From NCBI GenBank assembly GCA_020445335.1, contig JAGRGU010000015.1:1-34957 (forward strand): DNA of 34,957 nucleotides, read 5' to 3'. The stretch's first letter is position 1. Each line of letters starts with the position of its first letter. The position numbers and the translations under genes are program-made. Below, one piece after another: positions 12,444 to 20,632 of the stretch. Source of the stretch: Gammaproteobacteria bacterium. GTDB lineage: Bacteria; Pseudomonadota; Gammaproteobacteria; Chromatiales; Chromatiaceae. Under the pieces are notes generated by a model. The model had not been told where the DNA came from, ran no database searches, and saw nothing but the letters and a program-made list of their open reading frames with translations.

Positions 12444-13120
12444 AATTCGTCAAACTGCTGGTCGCGCTTTTCGCCATGATGAATGGCATCCTCTTTTACA
12501 TGTTCATGCTGCATCTTCCCTTCGGCGGCGATGCCTTTCTGTTGAGCCTCGCTTACTGGGAAAAGCTGTCACCCAGGAGCGAACTCGCGGCGGCGCTTGG
12601 CCTGGTGGTTACGGTGATTGCGTTTCTGGCGGCGAGCAGGCTCGGCGAGGAGTGGAAAAACCGGCTGCTTTTCTGGCGCTGGCAGAATGCCCACCCCGCT
12701 TTCAATGCGTTCCTGAACAATCGCCGGCAGCCGTTCGAGGCTTCCCACTTGATGGCCGCCTTTCCCGAGGTCAAGGATTCGGGTTTCAGCCGCAAGGTGC
12801 AGTTGGAGACCTGGCACGCGCTCTACCGGAAACACCAACAGGAGCCGGTGGTCGCCACCACCCACGGTCAGTGGATGATGCAGCGCGACTTCTATACCGT
12901 CGCCGTCGTTTTCCTGCTCGCCTTTCTGCTGATCTGGCCGGTCAACGCCGCTATTCCGTTCAATATCGCCAGCGCCTACCTGTTCGTCTTTGGCGCGCAG
13001 TTTCTGTTCCTGCTGTTCATGGCGCGGCGGGTAGGGTTGCGGCTGGTGGACAATCTCTTGGGCGTGGCGCTCGGAATCGACGATGAGGAGAGCGGCAAGG
13101 GCGGTCGGCGCAAGGCCTGA
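12440..13120 (+). CDS. Unknown integral membrane protein
   Basis: The 226-aa protein starts at MKFVKLLVALF. About four hydrophobic segments are visible: residues 4-25, 46-62, 151-170 and 172-195. A polar central region (about 65-145) contains 'FWRWQNAHPAFNAFL' and many charged residues and probably faces the cytoplasm. The C-terminus is rich in K, R, E and G. I do not recognise the family. It lies 164 bp after the cytochrome c gene on the same strand and ends 20 bp from the convergent exonuclease gene. The start is uncertain: ATG at 12440 has no ribosome-binding site of its own. Confidence 0.75.
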   Translation: MKFVKLLVALFAMMNGILFYMFMLHLPFGGDAFLLSLAYWEKLSPRSELAAALGLVVTVIAFLAASRLGEEWKNRLLFWRWQNAHPAFNAFLNNRRQPFEASHLMAAFPEVKDSGFSRKVQLETWHALYRKHQQEPVVATTHGQWMMQRDFYTVAVVFLLAFLLIWPVNAAIPFNIASAYLFVFGAQFLFLLFMARRVGLRLVDNLLGVALGIDDEESGKGGRRKA

Positions 13121-13140
13121 CGCCCCACCGGAGGGCGCTC

Positions 13141-13839
13141 TCAGGTGATGACCGTCATATCCTTGAGCAGCAGCGGCCGGCTGCGTTTGCGGTAGGCCGC
13201 CTGCGCCAGGAACAGCTCACCGGCGGCGATGGCGTCGATCAGTGCGTTGTGGGCCGGATAGCGGGGCAGGTTGTAGCGCGAACGCGCCTTGTCCAGTCGC
13301 AGATCGCCGGAGCGGATCGGTTCGTCCTTGGCTCGGAATATCCGCACCTCCAGCGCCAGCGTGTCGACCACCGGTCCGATGAAAGGGTAGCCGTAGATTT
13401 TGCGGCAGGCATTGCTGAGGAATTCGTACTCCACGGCGGCGTGGTGCGCCAGCAGGATCTTCGACTCCAGGGCTTTGAGCAGCCTCGGCAGCGCCTCTTC
13501 CAGCGGTTGGGCGCCCGATGCGGTATCGTCCAGGATACCGTGAATCACCGCCGAGGATTCGGGTATGGCACTGACCGGCCGCGCCAGATAGTGATCGGAC
13601 TCGCCCAGCCGCAGACTTCTGCCACGAATCGGCGCGTAACCGATGCTCAGAATCTCATCCTTGTGCTTGTCCAGGCCGGTGGTTTCAAAATCGAGCGCCA
13701 GGTAGTCCGCCTGGCTCCATTCGGTATCCGGCAATGGGAATTCCGACTCGTAGTAGTCGCGCAACGGGCCCGCCGGCATCTTGCGTAGATACCAGTTGCG
13801 CCGCTCCTGCAGGTTGAAGAGGAATTTCCAGATCGACAT
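13141..13839 (-). CDS. DnaQ-type DEDDh 3'-5' exonuclease
   Basis: The 232-aa protein has the epsilon-subunit/DnaQ exonuclease fold. Exo I is 'DFETTG' (D50, E52); Exo II is 'HHAAVEYEFL', with E137 where Asp is usual; Exo III is 'AHNALIDA' (H197, D202). These residues bind the two catalytic metals in this superfamily. About 45 extra N-terminal residues precede the domain. It lies 84 bp downstream of the cNMP/CBS/DUF294 gene on the same strand. In related gammaproteobacteria such an exonuclease is commonly found beside that protein and the VC_2705 symporter (from memory). No polymerase domain is present, so a repair or RNA-trimming role is as likely as proofreading. Confidence 0.88.
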   Translation of the reverse strand: MSIWKFLFNLQERRNWYLRKMPAGPLRDYYESEFPLPDTEWSQADYLALDFETTGLDKHKDEILSIGYAPIRGRSLRLGESDHYLARPVSAIPESSAVIHGILDDTASGAQPLEEALPRLLKALESKILLAHHAAVEYEFLSNACRKIYGYPFIGPVVDTLALEVRIFRAKDEPIRSGDLRLDKARSRYNLPRYPAHNALIDAIAAGELFLAQAAYRKRSRPLLLKDMTVIT

Positions 13840-13923
13840 TGAGCGTGCTCTATCCAGGCTCCGATAGCCGGCTGATTCTCACATGGCTCCAGCGGGTAGT
13901 TCAACGCGTCGCAAGACGGGCGC

Positions 13924-15780
13924 CTACATCTTGTAGCGTTGTCCGAGCACGTTCTGCATCGTGCGCACCACCGAGAAGGCATCCTTCAGGTGGTTGCGTT
14001 CGAAGTGCGACAGTGCATCGGGCGACATGAAGTTGTCGGGCGCCTCGCCATTGCGTATCTGCCTCGCCTGGTGCTGGATGCGCAGATAGCAGATGAACTC
14101 AAGTGCATCCTGCAGGTCGCGCGCGCCCGATTCGGTCACCTCGCCGCCGGTGGCGACGACGTCGAGACGGTCCAGCGTGTTGACTGCCTCGCTGCCCGAA
14201 GCCAGGCTGTAGACACGGGCCAGATCGACGATCGGAACGATGCCGTTGTGCTTCAGGTCGAAGGTCTGGTTGTGTTCGCCGCCCTTGATCAGAACGAAGT
14301 TGCGAAAAAAGCCGATCGGCGGCTGGTGCGAAAGTGCGTTGCCGGCCATGAAGGCGAGAAAGATCCGGTTGCCGCGGGTCTGCTCGAGCATGTGGTCGCG
14401 CAGTTCGCGAAACAGGTTGCGGTCGCCGTAGACGCGGCGCATATCGAAGAAGACGCAGGTGAGCATCAGCGACATCGGCTCCGGCTGGCCGATCCAGTTG
14501 TCGAAATACTCCTTCCAGCTCTTCAGCGGCTGGCGCCAGCGGTCGGTGATCGCCATCATCTCGCCCGGGCAGTAGATGTAGCCGCAGCTGTCGAGACCGT
14601 CGCAGACATATTTCGCCAACGCGCGGAAGTAGTCGCCATGCTCCTTCGGATCGTAGCTGTCGTCGATCACCATGCAGTTGTCCTGGTCGGACTTGGCGGT
14701 CTGCTCGTTGCGTGCCTGCGATCCGGCGGCAACCCAGACATAGGGCACGGGCGGTGGGCCCAGCTCGATTTCCGCCAGCTGCAGCAGACGGGTGGTGATC
14801 GCATCGGTGATCGAGGTGATGACGTGGCCGACGCTGTCGGCGGTGGCATCGGCAGCAGCCATGTTCACCAGCAGGTCGGGAATCTTCGCCGTGACCTCCC
14901 GCATGCGCTCGATCTTGCGCTGCTTGTAGATGTCGCTGACCAGATAGACCACCGAGGTGGTCTGGTGCTTGGTCAAGTCGGTGGCGGTCAACATGCCGGC
15001 GACCCCGTTTTCGCGCACGATCGGCAGATGATGGATATTGTGCCGTGCCATGTGCATCTGCGCCTGGAAGGCGAAGGCGTTTTCGTCCAGCGCGGTGGGA
15101 TTGAAGGTCATGATTTCGGTGATCGGCAGATTTACGTCGAGCGCTTCGGCGACCACCCGGTTGCGCAGATCGCGGTCGGTGACGATACCGGCCAGCTGCC
15201 CCTGCGCGATCACCAGAATCGAGGAGACCCTCTCCTGCGCCATCTTCGCCGCCGTCTCGTGGATGCTGGCCGAAGGTTCGATGGTGATCGGCTCGCGCTT
15301 GATCAGGTCGCGCACCGGCGTGGTGATCAGATTGACCTGGGTATGCGCCACCTGCGCCGCCTGACTGATCGCATCGCGCAGACGATCGCCGCCGACGGTG
15401 CCGAAAAAGTAGGCGAACTGGGTGTGTTTCTCGCACAACTTGTCGATATCGATCGCCGCCAGCTGATAGACCAGGGTATCCTCCAGCGCGGAAACACGGT
15501 GCTCGATCTGGTTGGGGCGATGCGACGCGCGGTAACCGAAGACGTCCCCTTCGCCGAGGCGGGCGAGCAGTTCGTTGTCGGCATTGAACACTTCGACCGC
15601 GCCGGTGCGAATGATATAGAGCTGGTTTTCGAGATTGCCGGCGTCGGAGACCTCCGAGTCGCGACGAAAGTAGCGAACCTGCAGCATGCCCGGCAGTTCG
15701 GAGAGCGCCGTTCCCGGCAGCTGGTCGAAAGGGTGGTGGGCTGCGAGAAAGTCTCTGATCTCAAGCAGTTCGATATCCAT
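13924..15780 (-). CDS. cNMP-binding / CBS / DUF294 putative nucleotidyltransferase (long form)
   Basis: The protein has 618 aa from the ATG at 15780 (MDIELLEIRDF); a longer in-frame start at 15858 would lie inside the terminator of the upstream gene. Domains: a cyclic-nucleotide-binding fold (about 16-115, ending 'LGEGDVFGYRA'); a CBS pair (about 156-270, 'VSSILVIAQGQLAGIVTDRD', 'NIHHLPIV'); a nucleotidyltransferase core with GS at 353-354 and 'SDQDN' near 365; and a DUF294 C-terminal domain. It is probably a cytoplasmic signal-integrating enzyme, but its target is unknown. It is the distal partner of the DUF4212-symporter operon, though a strong terminator separates them. The short paralogue at 6367-7833 lacks the cNMP domain. 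Confidence 0.9.
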   Translation of the reverse strand: MDIELLEIRDFLAAHHPFDQLPGTALSELPGMLQVRYFRRDSEVSDAGNLENQLYIIRTGAVEVFNADNELLARLGEGDVFGYRASHRPNQIEHRVSALEDTLVYQLAAIDIDKLCEKHTQFAYFFGTVGGDRLRDAISQAAQVAHTQVNLITTPVRDLIKREPITIEPSASIHETAAKMAQERVSSILVIAQGQLAGIVTDRDLRNRVVAEALDVNLPITEIMTFNPTALDENAFAFQAQMHMARHNIHHLPIVRENGVAGMLTATDLTKHQTTSVVYLVSDIYKQRKIERMREVTAKIPDLLVNMAAADATADSVGHVITSITDAITTRLLQLAEIELGPPPVPYVWVAAGSQARNEQTAKSDQDNCMVIDDSYDPKEHGDYFRALAKYVCDGLDSCGYIYCPGEMMAITDRWRQPLKSWKEYFDNWIGQPEPMSLMLTCVFFDMRRVYGDRNLFRELRDHMLEQTRGNRIFLAFMAGNALSHQPPIGFFRNFVLIKGGEHNQTFDLKHNGIVPIVDLARVYSLASGSEAVNTLDRLDVVATGGEVTESGARDLQDALEFICYLRIQHQARQIRNGEAPDNFMSPDALSHFERNHLKDAFSVVRTMQNVLGQRYKM

Positions 15781-15857
15781 TGCTGATTCCAAATACGGTT
15801 GCGCCCGGGGCTGTCGGGTGCTGCGGCCGGATGCCCGTTTTTCGATGACAGGCCTCA

Positions 15858-15888
15858 AAAGAAAAGACCCCGCACGGGGGCGGGGTCT
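15858..15888 (-). terminator. Rho-independent terminator of the symporter operon
   Basis: On the minus strand a 9-bp perfect stem (AGACCCCGC/GCGGGGTCT, 15865-15873 with 15880-15888) with a 6-nt loop is followed by TTTTCTTTT. It lies 28 bp after the symporter stop and before the DUF294 gene, so that gene needs readthrough or its own promoter. Confidence 0.9.
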
Positions 15889-15915
15889 ATTCTACATCAC
15901 AACGGTGGTCGTTGA

Positions 15916-17646
15916 TTAGTGGCCGGTGGCCTCGCCCGCCCCTTTCGGGATGCGGATATCTTCAACCAGGTGCTGGATATGCTCCGGCGGAGCCTTGGTC
16001 ACCTTCGATACGATAATTGCGGTACCGAAGTTGATCAGCGCGCCGATGGCGCCGAAGGCTTCCGGAGAGATACCCAGGAAGTGGTTGGCCGGAATGTTGG
16101 CCGCCATCGCGGTGCCGGGGACGAAGAACCACCCCTTGAACCAGAAGATGTAGACCAGGGTCGAGCCCAGGCCGGCCAGCATGCCGAGCACGGCACCGGT
16201 GTTGTTGACGTTCTTGTTGAAGATTCCCATCATCAACGCCGGGAAGATCGACGAAGCGGCGAGACCGAACGCCAGTGCCACCACCTGCGCGGCGAATCCC
16301 GGCGGGTGCAGGCCGAACCAGCCGGCTACGGCGATGGCGCCCGCCATGGCGATACGCGCTGCCAGCAGTTCACCCTTCTCCGAGATGCCCTTGGCGAACA
16401 TGCCCTTCAACAGGTCATGCGAGATGGCGGTTGAAATCGCCAGCAGCAGACCGGCTGCGGTCGACAGTGCCGCGGCCAGACCACCGGCGGCAACCAGCGC
16501 GATAACCCAGTTCGGCAGCTTGGCGATCTCGGGGTTGGCCAGCACCATGATATCGCGGTCAACCTTGAGCTCGTTGCTGTCGCCCTTGCGGTACTGCACG
16601 CGGCCGTCGCCGTTCTTGTCCTCGAACTTCAGAAGGCCGGTGGTCTCCCAGTTCTTGAACCACTCCGGACGCTCGGCGTAGGTCATCGCGCCATCCTCGG
16701 CGGCAACCGGACCCGGCTGTACCGTCTTGGCCAGATTGTAGAAGGCCATGGAGCCGACAGCCGGCGCGGTGGTGTAGAGGATGCCGATGAAGACCAGCGC
16801 CCAACCGGCGGAGTACCGCGCGTCACGCACCTTGGGTACGGTGAAGAAACGGATGATGACGTGCGGCAGACCGGCGGTACCGATCATCAGCGAGAAGGTG
16901 TAGGCGACCATGTTGAGCGTACTGCCCTTCTGCGCCGTGTATTCGCCGAAGCCGAGATCCACCAGCGTCATATCGAGCTTGTGCAGCAGCGGCGTACCGT
17001 CGCTCAGGCTGCCCCACAGACCCAGCTGCGGGATCGGGTTGCCGGTCAGCTGCAGCGAGATGAAGATTGCCGGAATGGTGTAGGCCATGATCAGCACGCA
17101 GTACTGCGCGATCTGGGTATATGTGATGCCCTTCATGCCGCCGAGTACCGCGTAGAAGAATACGATGACCATACCGGTGTAGAGACCGGTCTCGTAGTCC
17201 AGTTCGAGGAAGCGGGAGAAGGCAACGCCGATGCCCTTCATCTGGCCGATTACATAGGTCAGCGAAGCGACGATCAGGCAGAGTACCGCCACCATGCGCG
17301 CGGTCTGCGAGTAGTAACGGTCGCCGATGAACTCGGGTACCGTGAACTTGCCGAATTTACGCAGGTAGGGTGCCAGCAGCATCGCCAGCAGCACGTAGCC
17401 GCCGGTCCAGCCCATCAGGAAGATGGAGGCGTCGTAGCCCATGAAGGCGATCAGGCCAGCCATCGAGATGAACGATGCGGCAGACATCCAGTCGGCGGCG
17501 GTGGCCATGCCGTTGGCTACCGGGTGAACGCCGCGACCGGCGGCGTAGAATTCGCCGGTGGTTCCGGCGCGGGCCCAGATCGCGATGCCGATGTATAGCG
17601 CGAACGTGAGGCCGACAACGATATATGTCAGTGTTTGCAGTTCCAT
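15916..17646 (-). CDS. Na+/solute symporter, VC_2705-type SSS, large subunit
   Basis: This 576-aa inner-membrane protein has about 13 hydrophobic segments. SSS signatures are 'GEFYAAGRGVHPVANGMATA', 'ADWMSAASFISMAGL' and 'AALSTAAGLLLAISTAIS', the last holding expected Na+ ligands. The family pairs with a DUF4212 small subunit and is usually annotated as a cation/acetate-type symporter; the exact substrate is unproven. Residues 320-375 form a hydrophilic insert between helices that carries an EF-hand-like loop, DKNGDGRVQYRK (343-354). The start has GGGGAG upstream and lies 17 bp after the DUF4212 gene. It is probably expressed from the sigma-54 promoter at 18105-18120 and ended by the terminator at 15858-15888. 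Confidence 0.92.
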   Translation of the reverse strand: MELQTLTYIVVGLTFALYIGIAIWARAGTTGEFYAAGRGVHPVANGMATAADWMSAASFISMAGLIAFMGYDASIFLMGWTGGYVLLAMLLAPYLRKFGKFTVPEFIGDRYYSQTARMVAVLCLIVASLTYVIGQMKGIGVAFSRFLELDYETGLYTGMVIVFFYAVLGGMKGITYTQIAQYCVLIMAYTIPAIFISLQLTGNPIPQLGLWGSLSDGTPLLHKLDMTLVDLGFGEYTAQKGSTLNMVAYTFSLMIGTAGLPHVIIRFFTVPKVRDARYSAGWALVFIGILYTTAPAVGSMAFYNLAKTVQPGPVAAEDGAMTYAERPEWFKNWETTGLLKFEDKNGDGRVQYRKGDSNELKVDRDIMVLANPEIAKLPNWVIALVAAGGLAAALSTAAGLLLAISTAISHDLLKGMFAKGISEKGELLAARIAMAGAIAVAGWFGLHPPGFAAQVVALAFGLAASSIFPALMMGIFNKNVNNTGAVLGMLAGLGSTLVYIFWFKGWFFVPGTAMAANIPANHFLGISPEAFGAIGALINFGTAIIVSKVTKAPPEHIQHLVEDIRIPKGAGEATGH

Positions 17647-17663
17647 GAATTCGACTCCCCAGA

Positions 17664-17930
17664 TTAGTCTTCGTGAACGTCGAATCGACGGTCCAGCTTA
17701 TTCATCTGTGCGGTGTAGACGAAGATCTGCACGATGAATACCAGAATGGAACCCTGCTGTGCGAACCAGAAACCGAGATCGGTTCCGCCGACCGGAATGC
17801 CGGCCAGGATGGGACGCAGCAGGATGCCGCAGAAATAGGACACGAATGCCCATATCACCAGGTGAATGGTGATGATCCGGAGGTTCGCCTTCCAGTAGGC
17901 TTGCCCCGAGCTCTCTTGAGGTGTGCTCAT
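17664..17930 (-). CDS. DUF4212 small subunit of the Na+/solute symporter
   Basis: The 88-aa protein has two transmembrane helices (about 19-40 and 53-73). A typical DUF4212 start, 'YWKANLRIITIHLVIWAF', precedes 'FWFAQQGSILVFIVQIFVY' and a polar tail (DRRFDVHED). These proteins are encoded next to VC_2705-type symporters and are thought to be required partners. GGAGAGGG lies upstream of the ATG at 17930. It is the first gene of the operon, with a leader of about 165 nt from the predicted sigma-54 start. Confidence 0.93.
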   Translation of the reverse strand: MSTPQESSGQAYWKANLRIITIHLVIWAFVSYFCGILLRPILAGIPVGGTDLGFWFAQQGSILVFIVQIFVYTAQMNKLDRRFDVHED

Positions 17931-18104
17931 AAACTGCCCTCTCCGATTAATTAGGAATTATGTTTTACAGAAGATGCTTGAAAGCCGATGCCGAAGCGCC
18001 GTAGTCCGACTGCTCCATCTCTTCCGGGTGGATCCCCAAACTACCCGCAATCGACAACGGAAACCCTGAATTTATCTCTCTTCACAGCATCGCGGGAGAT
18101 ATAT

Positions 18105-18120
18105 AGCATGAACCAAGCCA
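18105..18120 (-). promoter_or_regulatory. Sigma-54 (-24/-12) promoter of the DUF4212-symporter operon
   Basis: The minus strand reads TGGCTTGGTTCATGCT against TGGCACGRNNNTTGCW. TGGC, the G, the R, TGC and the last W all match, and GG to GC spacing is exact. The start would be near 18094. The activator-like palindromes begin 69 bp upstream of the -24 GG. Confidence 0.75.
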
Positions 18121-18187
18121 ACAAATACAGTGTATTGAAAAATCAGATAGATAGCTCTTTTACCAAGCGCCAAACAGATCGGGGTTC

Positions 18188-18237
18188 GTTACCGAATGTA
18201 GCGTTGAACGGGATATGGGTAACATCTGAATGTTACC
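18188..18237. promoter_or_regulatory. Palindromic upstream element, probable CbrB site
   Basis: GTTACC (18188-18193), 24 bp, GGTAAC (18218-18223), 8 bp, GTTACC (18232-18237). The right half is also a longer inverted repeat, GGTAACAT-CTGA-ATGTTACC. Half-site sequence, the 24-bp spacing and the distance to the -24 box (69 versus 65 bp) match the element before the other symporter gene. Binding by the CbrB-like protein is inferred. Confidence 0.6.
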
Positions 18238-18454
18238 AAAGGGAACAGCGTTAATTTTCCGGCATTCTGCAAAAAATGTTAATGACGCGGGTGGGCCGAC
18301 ACCTGGCGGTGACGCATGAGAGGGCTGTTTCGTCGACAGGGGCGGTGGCTCAGGGTGCCCGGTTCCCGAATCGAATCGGTATGGCGTATCATCGGCACAA
18401 ATATCTAAAAAAGCCTCCGGTTATAGACGGGTGCGGGGGTTAGGGGAGCGCGGA

Positions 18455-18838
18455 ATGAATCCTGAGAAAGTGGTATTCGGTTTTTTTATCGTGCTGGCTT
18501 TGACGCTCAATTTCGGCTTCTTCGTCGGTGAGATGGACAATCCGGATCACCATCATGTCTACGAGCTTTTCGCCGTGGTGGTGGTCAACCTAGTGGCGAC
18601 GATCCTGAAATTCGGCGACCGCACGCAGATGGGCGCGGTGTTGCTGGCCACCAGCCTGGTGGCGGTGCTGCAACTGCTCGTCGCGGTGCTGGTCTGGGGA
18701 GTTGCGGAGCACGTCACCGGCTCCGGCCTGACGCCGGTGGTGACGGCCAGCATCGTTTCACTCTCCGGTGGCGCGATGCTGGCTAACGTGGTCTCGGTGG
18801 TGTTGCTGGTCATCGAAACGGTCATGCTGCGCCGCTGA
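18455..18838 (+). CDS. Small membrane protein, DUF6394-like
   Basis: The protein has 127 aa from the ATG at 18455 (MNPEKVVFGF), supported by GGGGAG 6 nt upstream; an earlier in-frame start at 18431 adds eight unlikely residues. Four hydrophobic segments are visible (about 5-22, 33-50, 58-83, 95-124). The 'NPDHHHVYELFAVVVVNL' and 'LKFGDRTQMGAVLLATSLVA' stretches resemble a conserved gammaproteobacterial family that I recall as DUF6394, found beside potassium channel genes. It precedes such a channel gene by 78 bp on the same strand, so a shared role in ion transport is likely. No function is established. Confidence 0.75.
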   Translation: MNPEKVVFGFFIVLALTLNFGFFVGEMDNPDHHHVYELFAVVVVNLVATILKFGDRTQMGAVLLATSLVAVLQLLVAVLVWGVAEHVTGSGLTPVVTASIVSLSGGAMLANVVSVVLLVIETVMLRR

Positions 18839-18916
18839 GACCGGATCCACCGGATGGACGAAAGCCACAAGCCTCGATCATCGTCACTACCGGGTCGGCC
18901 AGGAGGAGGCAGCAGC

Positions 18917-20632
18917 ATGGAGAATATCTTTTTCCTTGCCTTCAGGCGCATGCGCCGGCCGTTGCTGATGCTGACGCTGACGCACGCATTCGCGATGCTG
19001 GGGCTGACGCTGATACCCGGGCAGGATGCGGCGGGCAACGTCTGGTACATGGATTTTTTCCATGCCTTCTACTTCGTCAGCTTCATGTCGACCACCATCG
19101 GCTTTGGTGAGATTCCCTACGAATTCACCGACGCGCAGCGCCTCTGGGTCACCTTTTCGCTCTATGCGTCGGTGGTTGTCTGGTTTTATGCAATCGGCAA
19201 TCTGCTCTCCCTTGTGCAGGACCGCGCCTTTCGTCAGGCGCTGATCGAGCGCAGTTTCGCACGCAAGGTGAAGCATCAGCGTGAACCTTTCTACATCATC
19301 TGCGGTTACGGCGAGACAGGCGGTGCGCTGGTGCGCAGTCTTACCGACCACCATCACAACGTGGTGACGATAGATATCGACCAGAATCGGATCGATGCGC
19401 TCGAACTGGAGAATCTGCGCCAGTATGTTCCATCCTTCTGCGGCGACGCGCGCAGACCCAGGCATCTGGTCGAAGCGGGACTCAAGCACCCGATGTGCAA
19501 GGCGGTGGTGGCGCTGACCAACGACAACAAGGCGAACCTGAAGATCGCCATCACCAGCAAGCTGCTGCACCCGAAGATCCGCGTCATCTGCCGCGCCGAT
19601 TCACACGATATCGAAGCCAACATGCGCTCTTTCGGAACCGACTTCGTTATCGATCCGTTCGATACCTTCGCGCTCTATCTGGCCACCGCGCTGCAGGCGC
19701 CGGGGCTCTACGTGCTGCAGGAGTGGCTGGCAGGCAACCGTCAGCAGTCGCTCAGCGAGCCGGTCTATCCACCCAAGAGCGGCCACTGGATCGTCTGTGG
19801 TTTCGGCCGGTTTGGCCGCGCCGTCTATCACCGCCTCAAGGACGAGGGGCTTGAACCGGTGGTGGTGGAGGAGAAGCCGGGGTTGACCGGCGTACCGGAA
19901 GGTGGCTGTATCGAAGGTCGGGGAACCGAAGCCGTGACGCTGGAGGAGGCGGGCATACGCCATGCGGTCGGGCTGGTGGCCGGTACCGACGACGATCCCA
20001 ACAACCTCTCGATCATCATGACCGCGCGCGAACTCTCGCCGGACCTGTTCGTCGTCGCGCGTCAGGGCAATCAGGACAATGCGGAGATCTTCGATGCGGT
20101 CGGTGCCGATATCGTGATGCACCCCAGCTCGATCATAGCCGACCGTATCCGGGTGCTGCTGGCAACGCCTCTGCTGCATGAGTTCATGGGGTTGGCGATG
20201 TACGAGGACGATGACTGGGCCTGCGACCTGGTGAAGCAGATCGCGGGCCTGATCGATACCCGTCTGCCGGAGGTCTGGGAGGTGACCATCGATTCCCAGT
20301 CGGCGCTGGCGGTCGCCAACGCGCTCGGTCGTGGCCGGGTGGTGACGTTGGCAAGCCTGACGCTCGACCCGCGCGACCGCGAGCGGCGACTCGCCTGCAT
20401 TCCGCTCCTGCTCGAGCGGCGCGGGGCCGCGAAAATGAATCCGCCGGAGTCGACCCAGCTCAAGGTCGGGGATCAGCTGCTCTTCTGTGGTCGAATAAAC
20501 GGCAAGGACCATATGGACTGGACACTGCAGAACGAGCACGCGCTCAACTATGTTCTCACCGGCGAGTCGCGGCCACAGGGCTGGGTCTGGAAGCTGCTGA
20601 AGCGCGGCGTCGCGCGCGTAGCCACCGGTTGA
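18917..20632 (+). CDS. Potassium channel with two RCK (TrkA-N) domains
   Basis: The 571-aa protein starts at the ATG at 18917, with AGGAGGAGG 9 nt upstream. Two N-terminal helices (about 15-33 and 77-98) flank a pore loop with the filter 'STTIGFGE' near 58-65, so the core is TIGFGE rather than the usual TVGYGD. A first RCK/Rossmann domain has 'GYGETG' at 130-135; a second has 'GFGRFG' near 295-300. A C-terminal part ('STQLKVGDQLLFCGR') resembles TrkA-C/RCK-C. Such proteins are ligand-gated K+ channels with nucleotide or Ca2+ binding to the RCK ring. It probably forms an operon with the DUF6394-like gene. Confidence 0.9.
   Translation: MENIFFLAFRRMRRPLLMLTLTHAFAMLGLTLIPGQDAAGNVWYMDFFHAFYFVSFMSTTIGFGEIPYEFTDAQRLWVTFSLYASVVVWFYAIGNLLSLVQDRAFRQALIERSFARKVKHQREPFYIICGYGETGGALVRSLTDHHHNVVTIDIDQNRIDALELENLRQYVPSFCGDARRPRHLVEAGLKHPMCKAVVALTNDNKANLKIAITSKLLHPKIRVICRADSHDIEANMRSFGTDFVIDPFDTFALYLATALQAPGLYVLQEWLAGNRQQSLSEPVYPPKSGHWIVCGFGRFGRAVYHRLKDEGLEPVVVEEKPGLTGVPEGGCIEGRGTEAVTLEEAGIRHAVGLVAGTDDDPNNLSIIMTARELSPDLFVVARQGNQDNAEIFDAVGADIVMHPSSIIADRIRVLLATPLLHEFMGLAMYEDDDWACDLVKQIAGLIDTRLPEVWEVTIDSQSALAVANALGRGRVVTLASLTLDPRDRERRLACIPLLLERRGAAKMNPPESTQLKVGDQLLFCGRINGKDHMDWTLQNEHALNYVLTGESRPQGWVWKLLKRGVARVATG

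Larger units (their letters stand above)
17931..18454. other. Divergent regulatory region between symporter and DUF6394/K+ channel operons
   Basis: These 524 bases contain no convincing gene. They are more AT-rich than the surroundings and hold the sigma-54 promoter at 18105-18120 and the GTTACC/GGTAAC element at 18188-18237, both directed to the DUF4212 gene. For the rightward operon only a weak candidate -10 (TATCAT in the 18380s) was seen. An 88-codon frame at 17988-18254 runs across both regulatory sites and is not believed. Confidence 0.6.

Noticed and set aside
13939..15786. 615-codon plus-strand open frame antisense to the long DUF294 gene
   Set aside because: It is a shadow of a clear gene, with no recognisable motif and biased composition.
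17988..18254. 88-codon plus-strand frame in the symporter promoter region
   Set aside because: It runs through the sigma-54 promoter and palindromic element, has no good ribosome-binding site and resembles no protein family.
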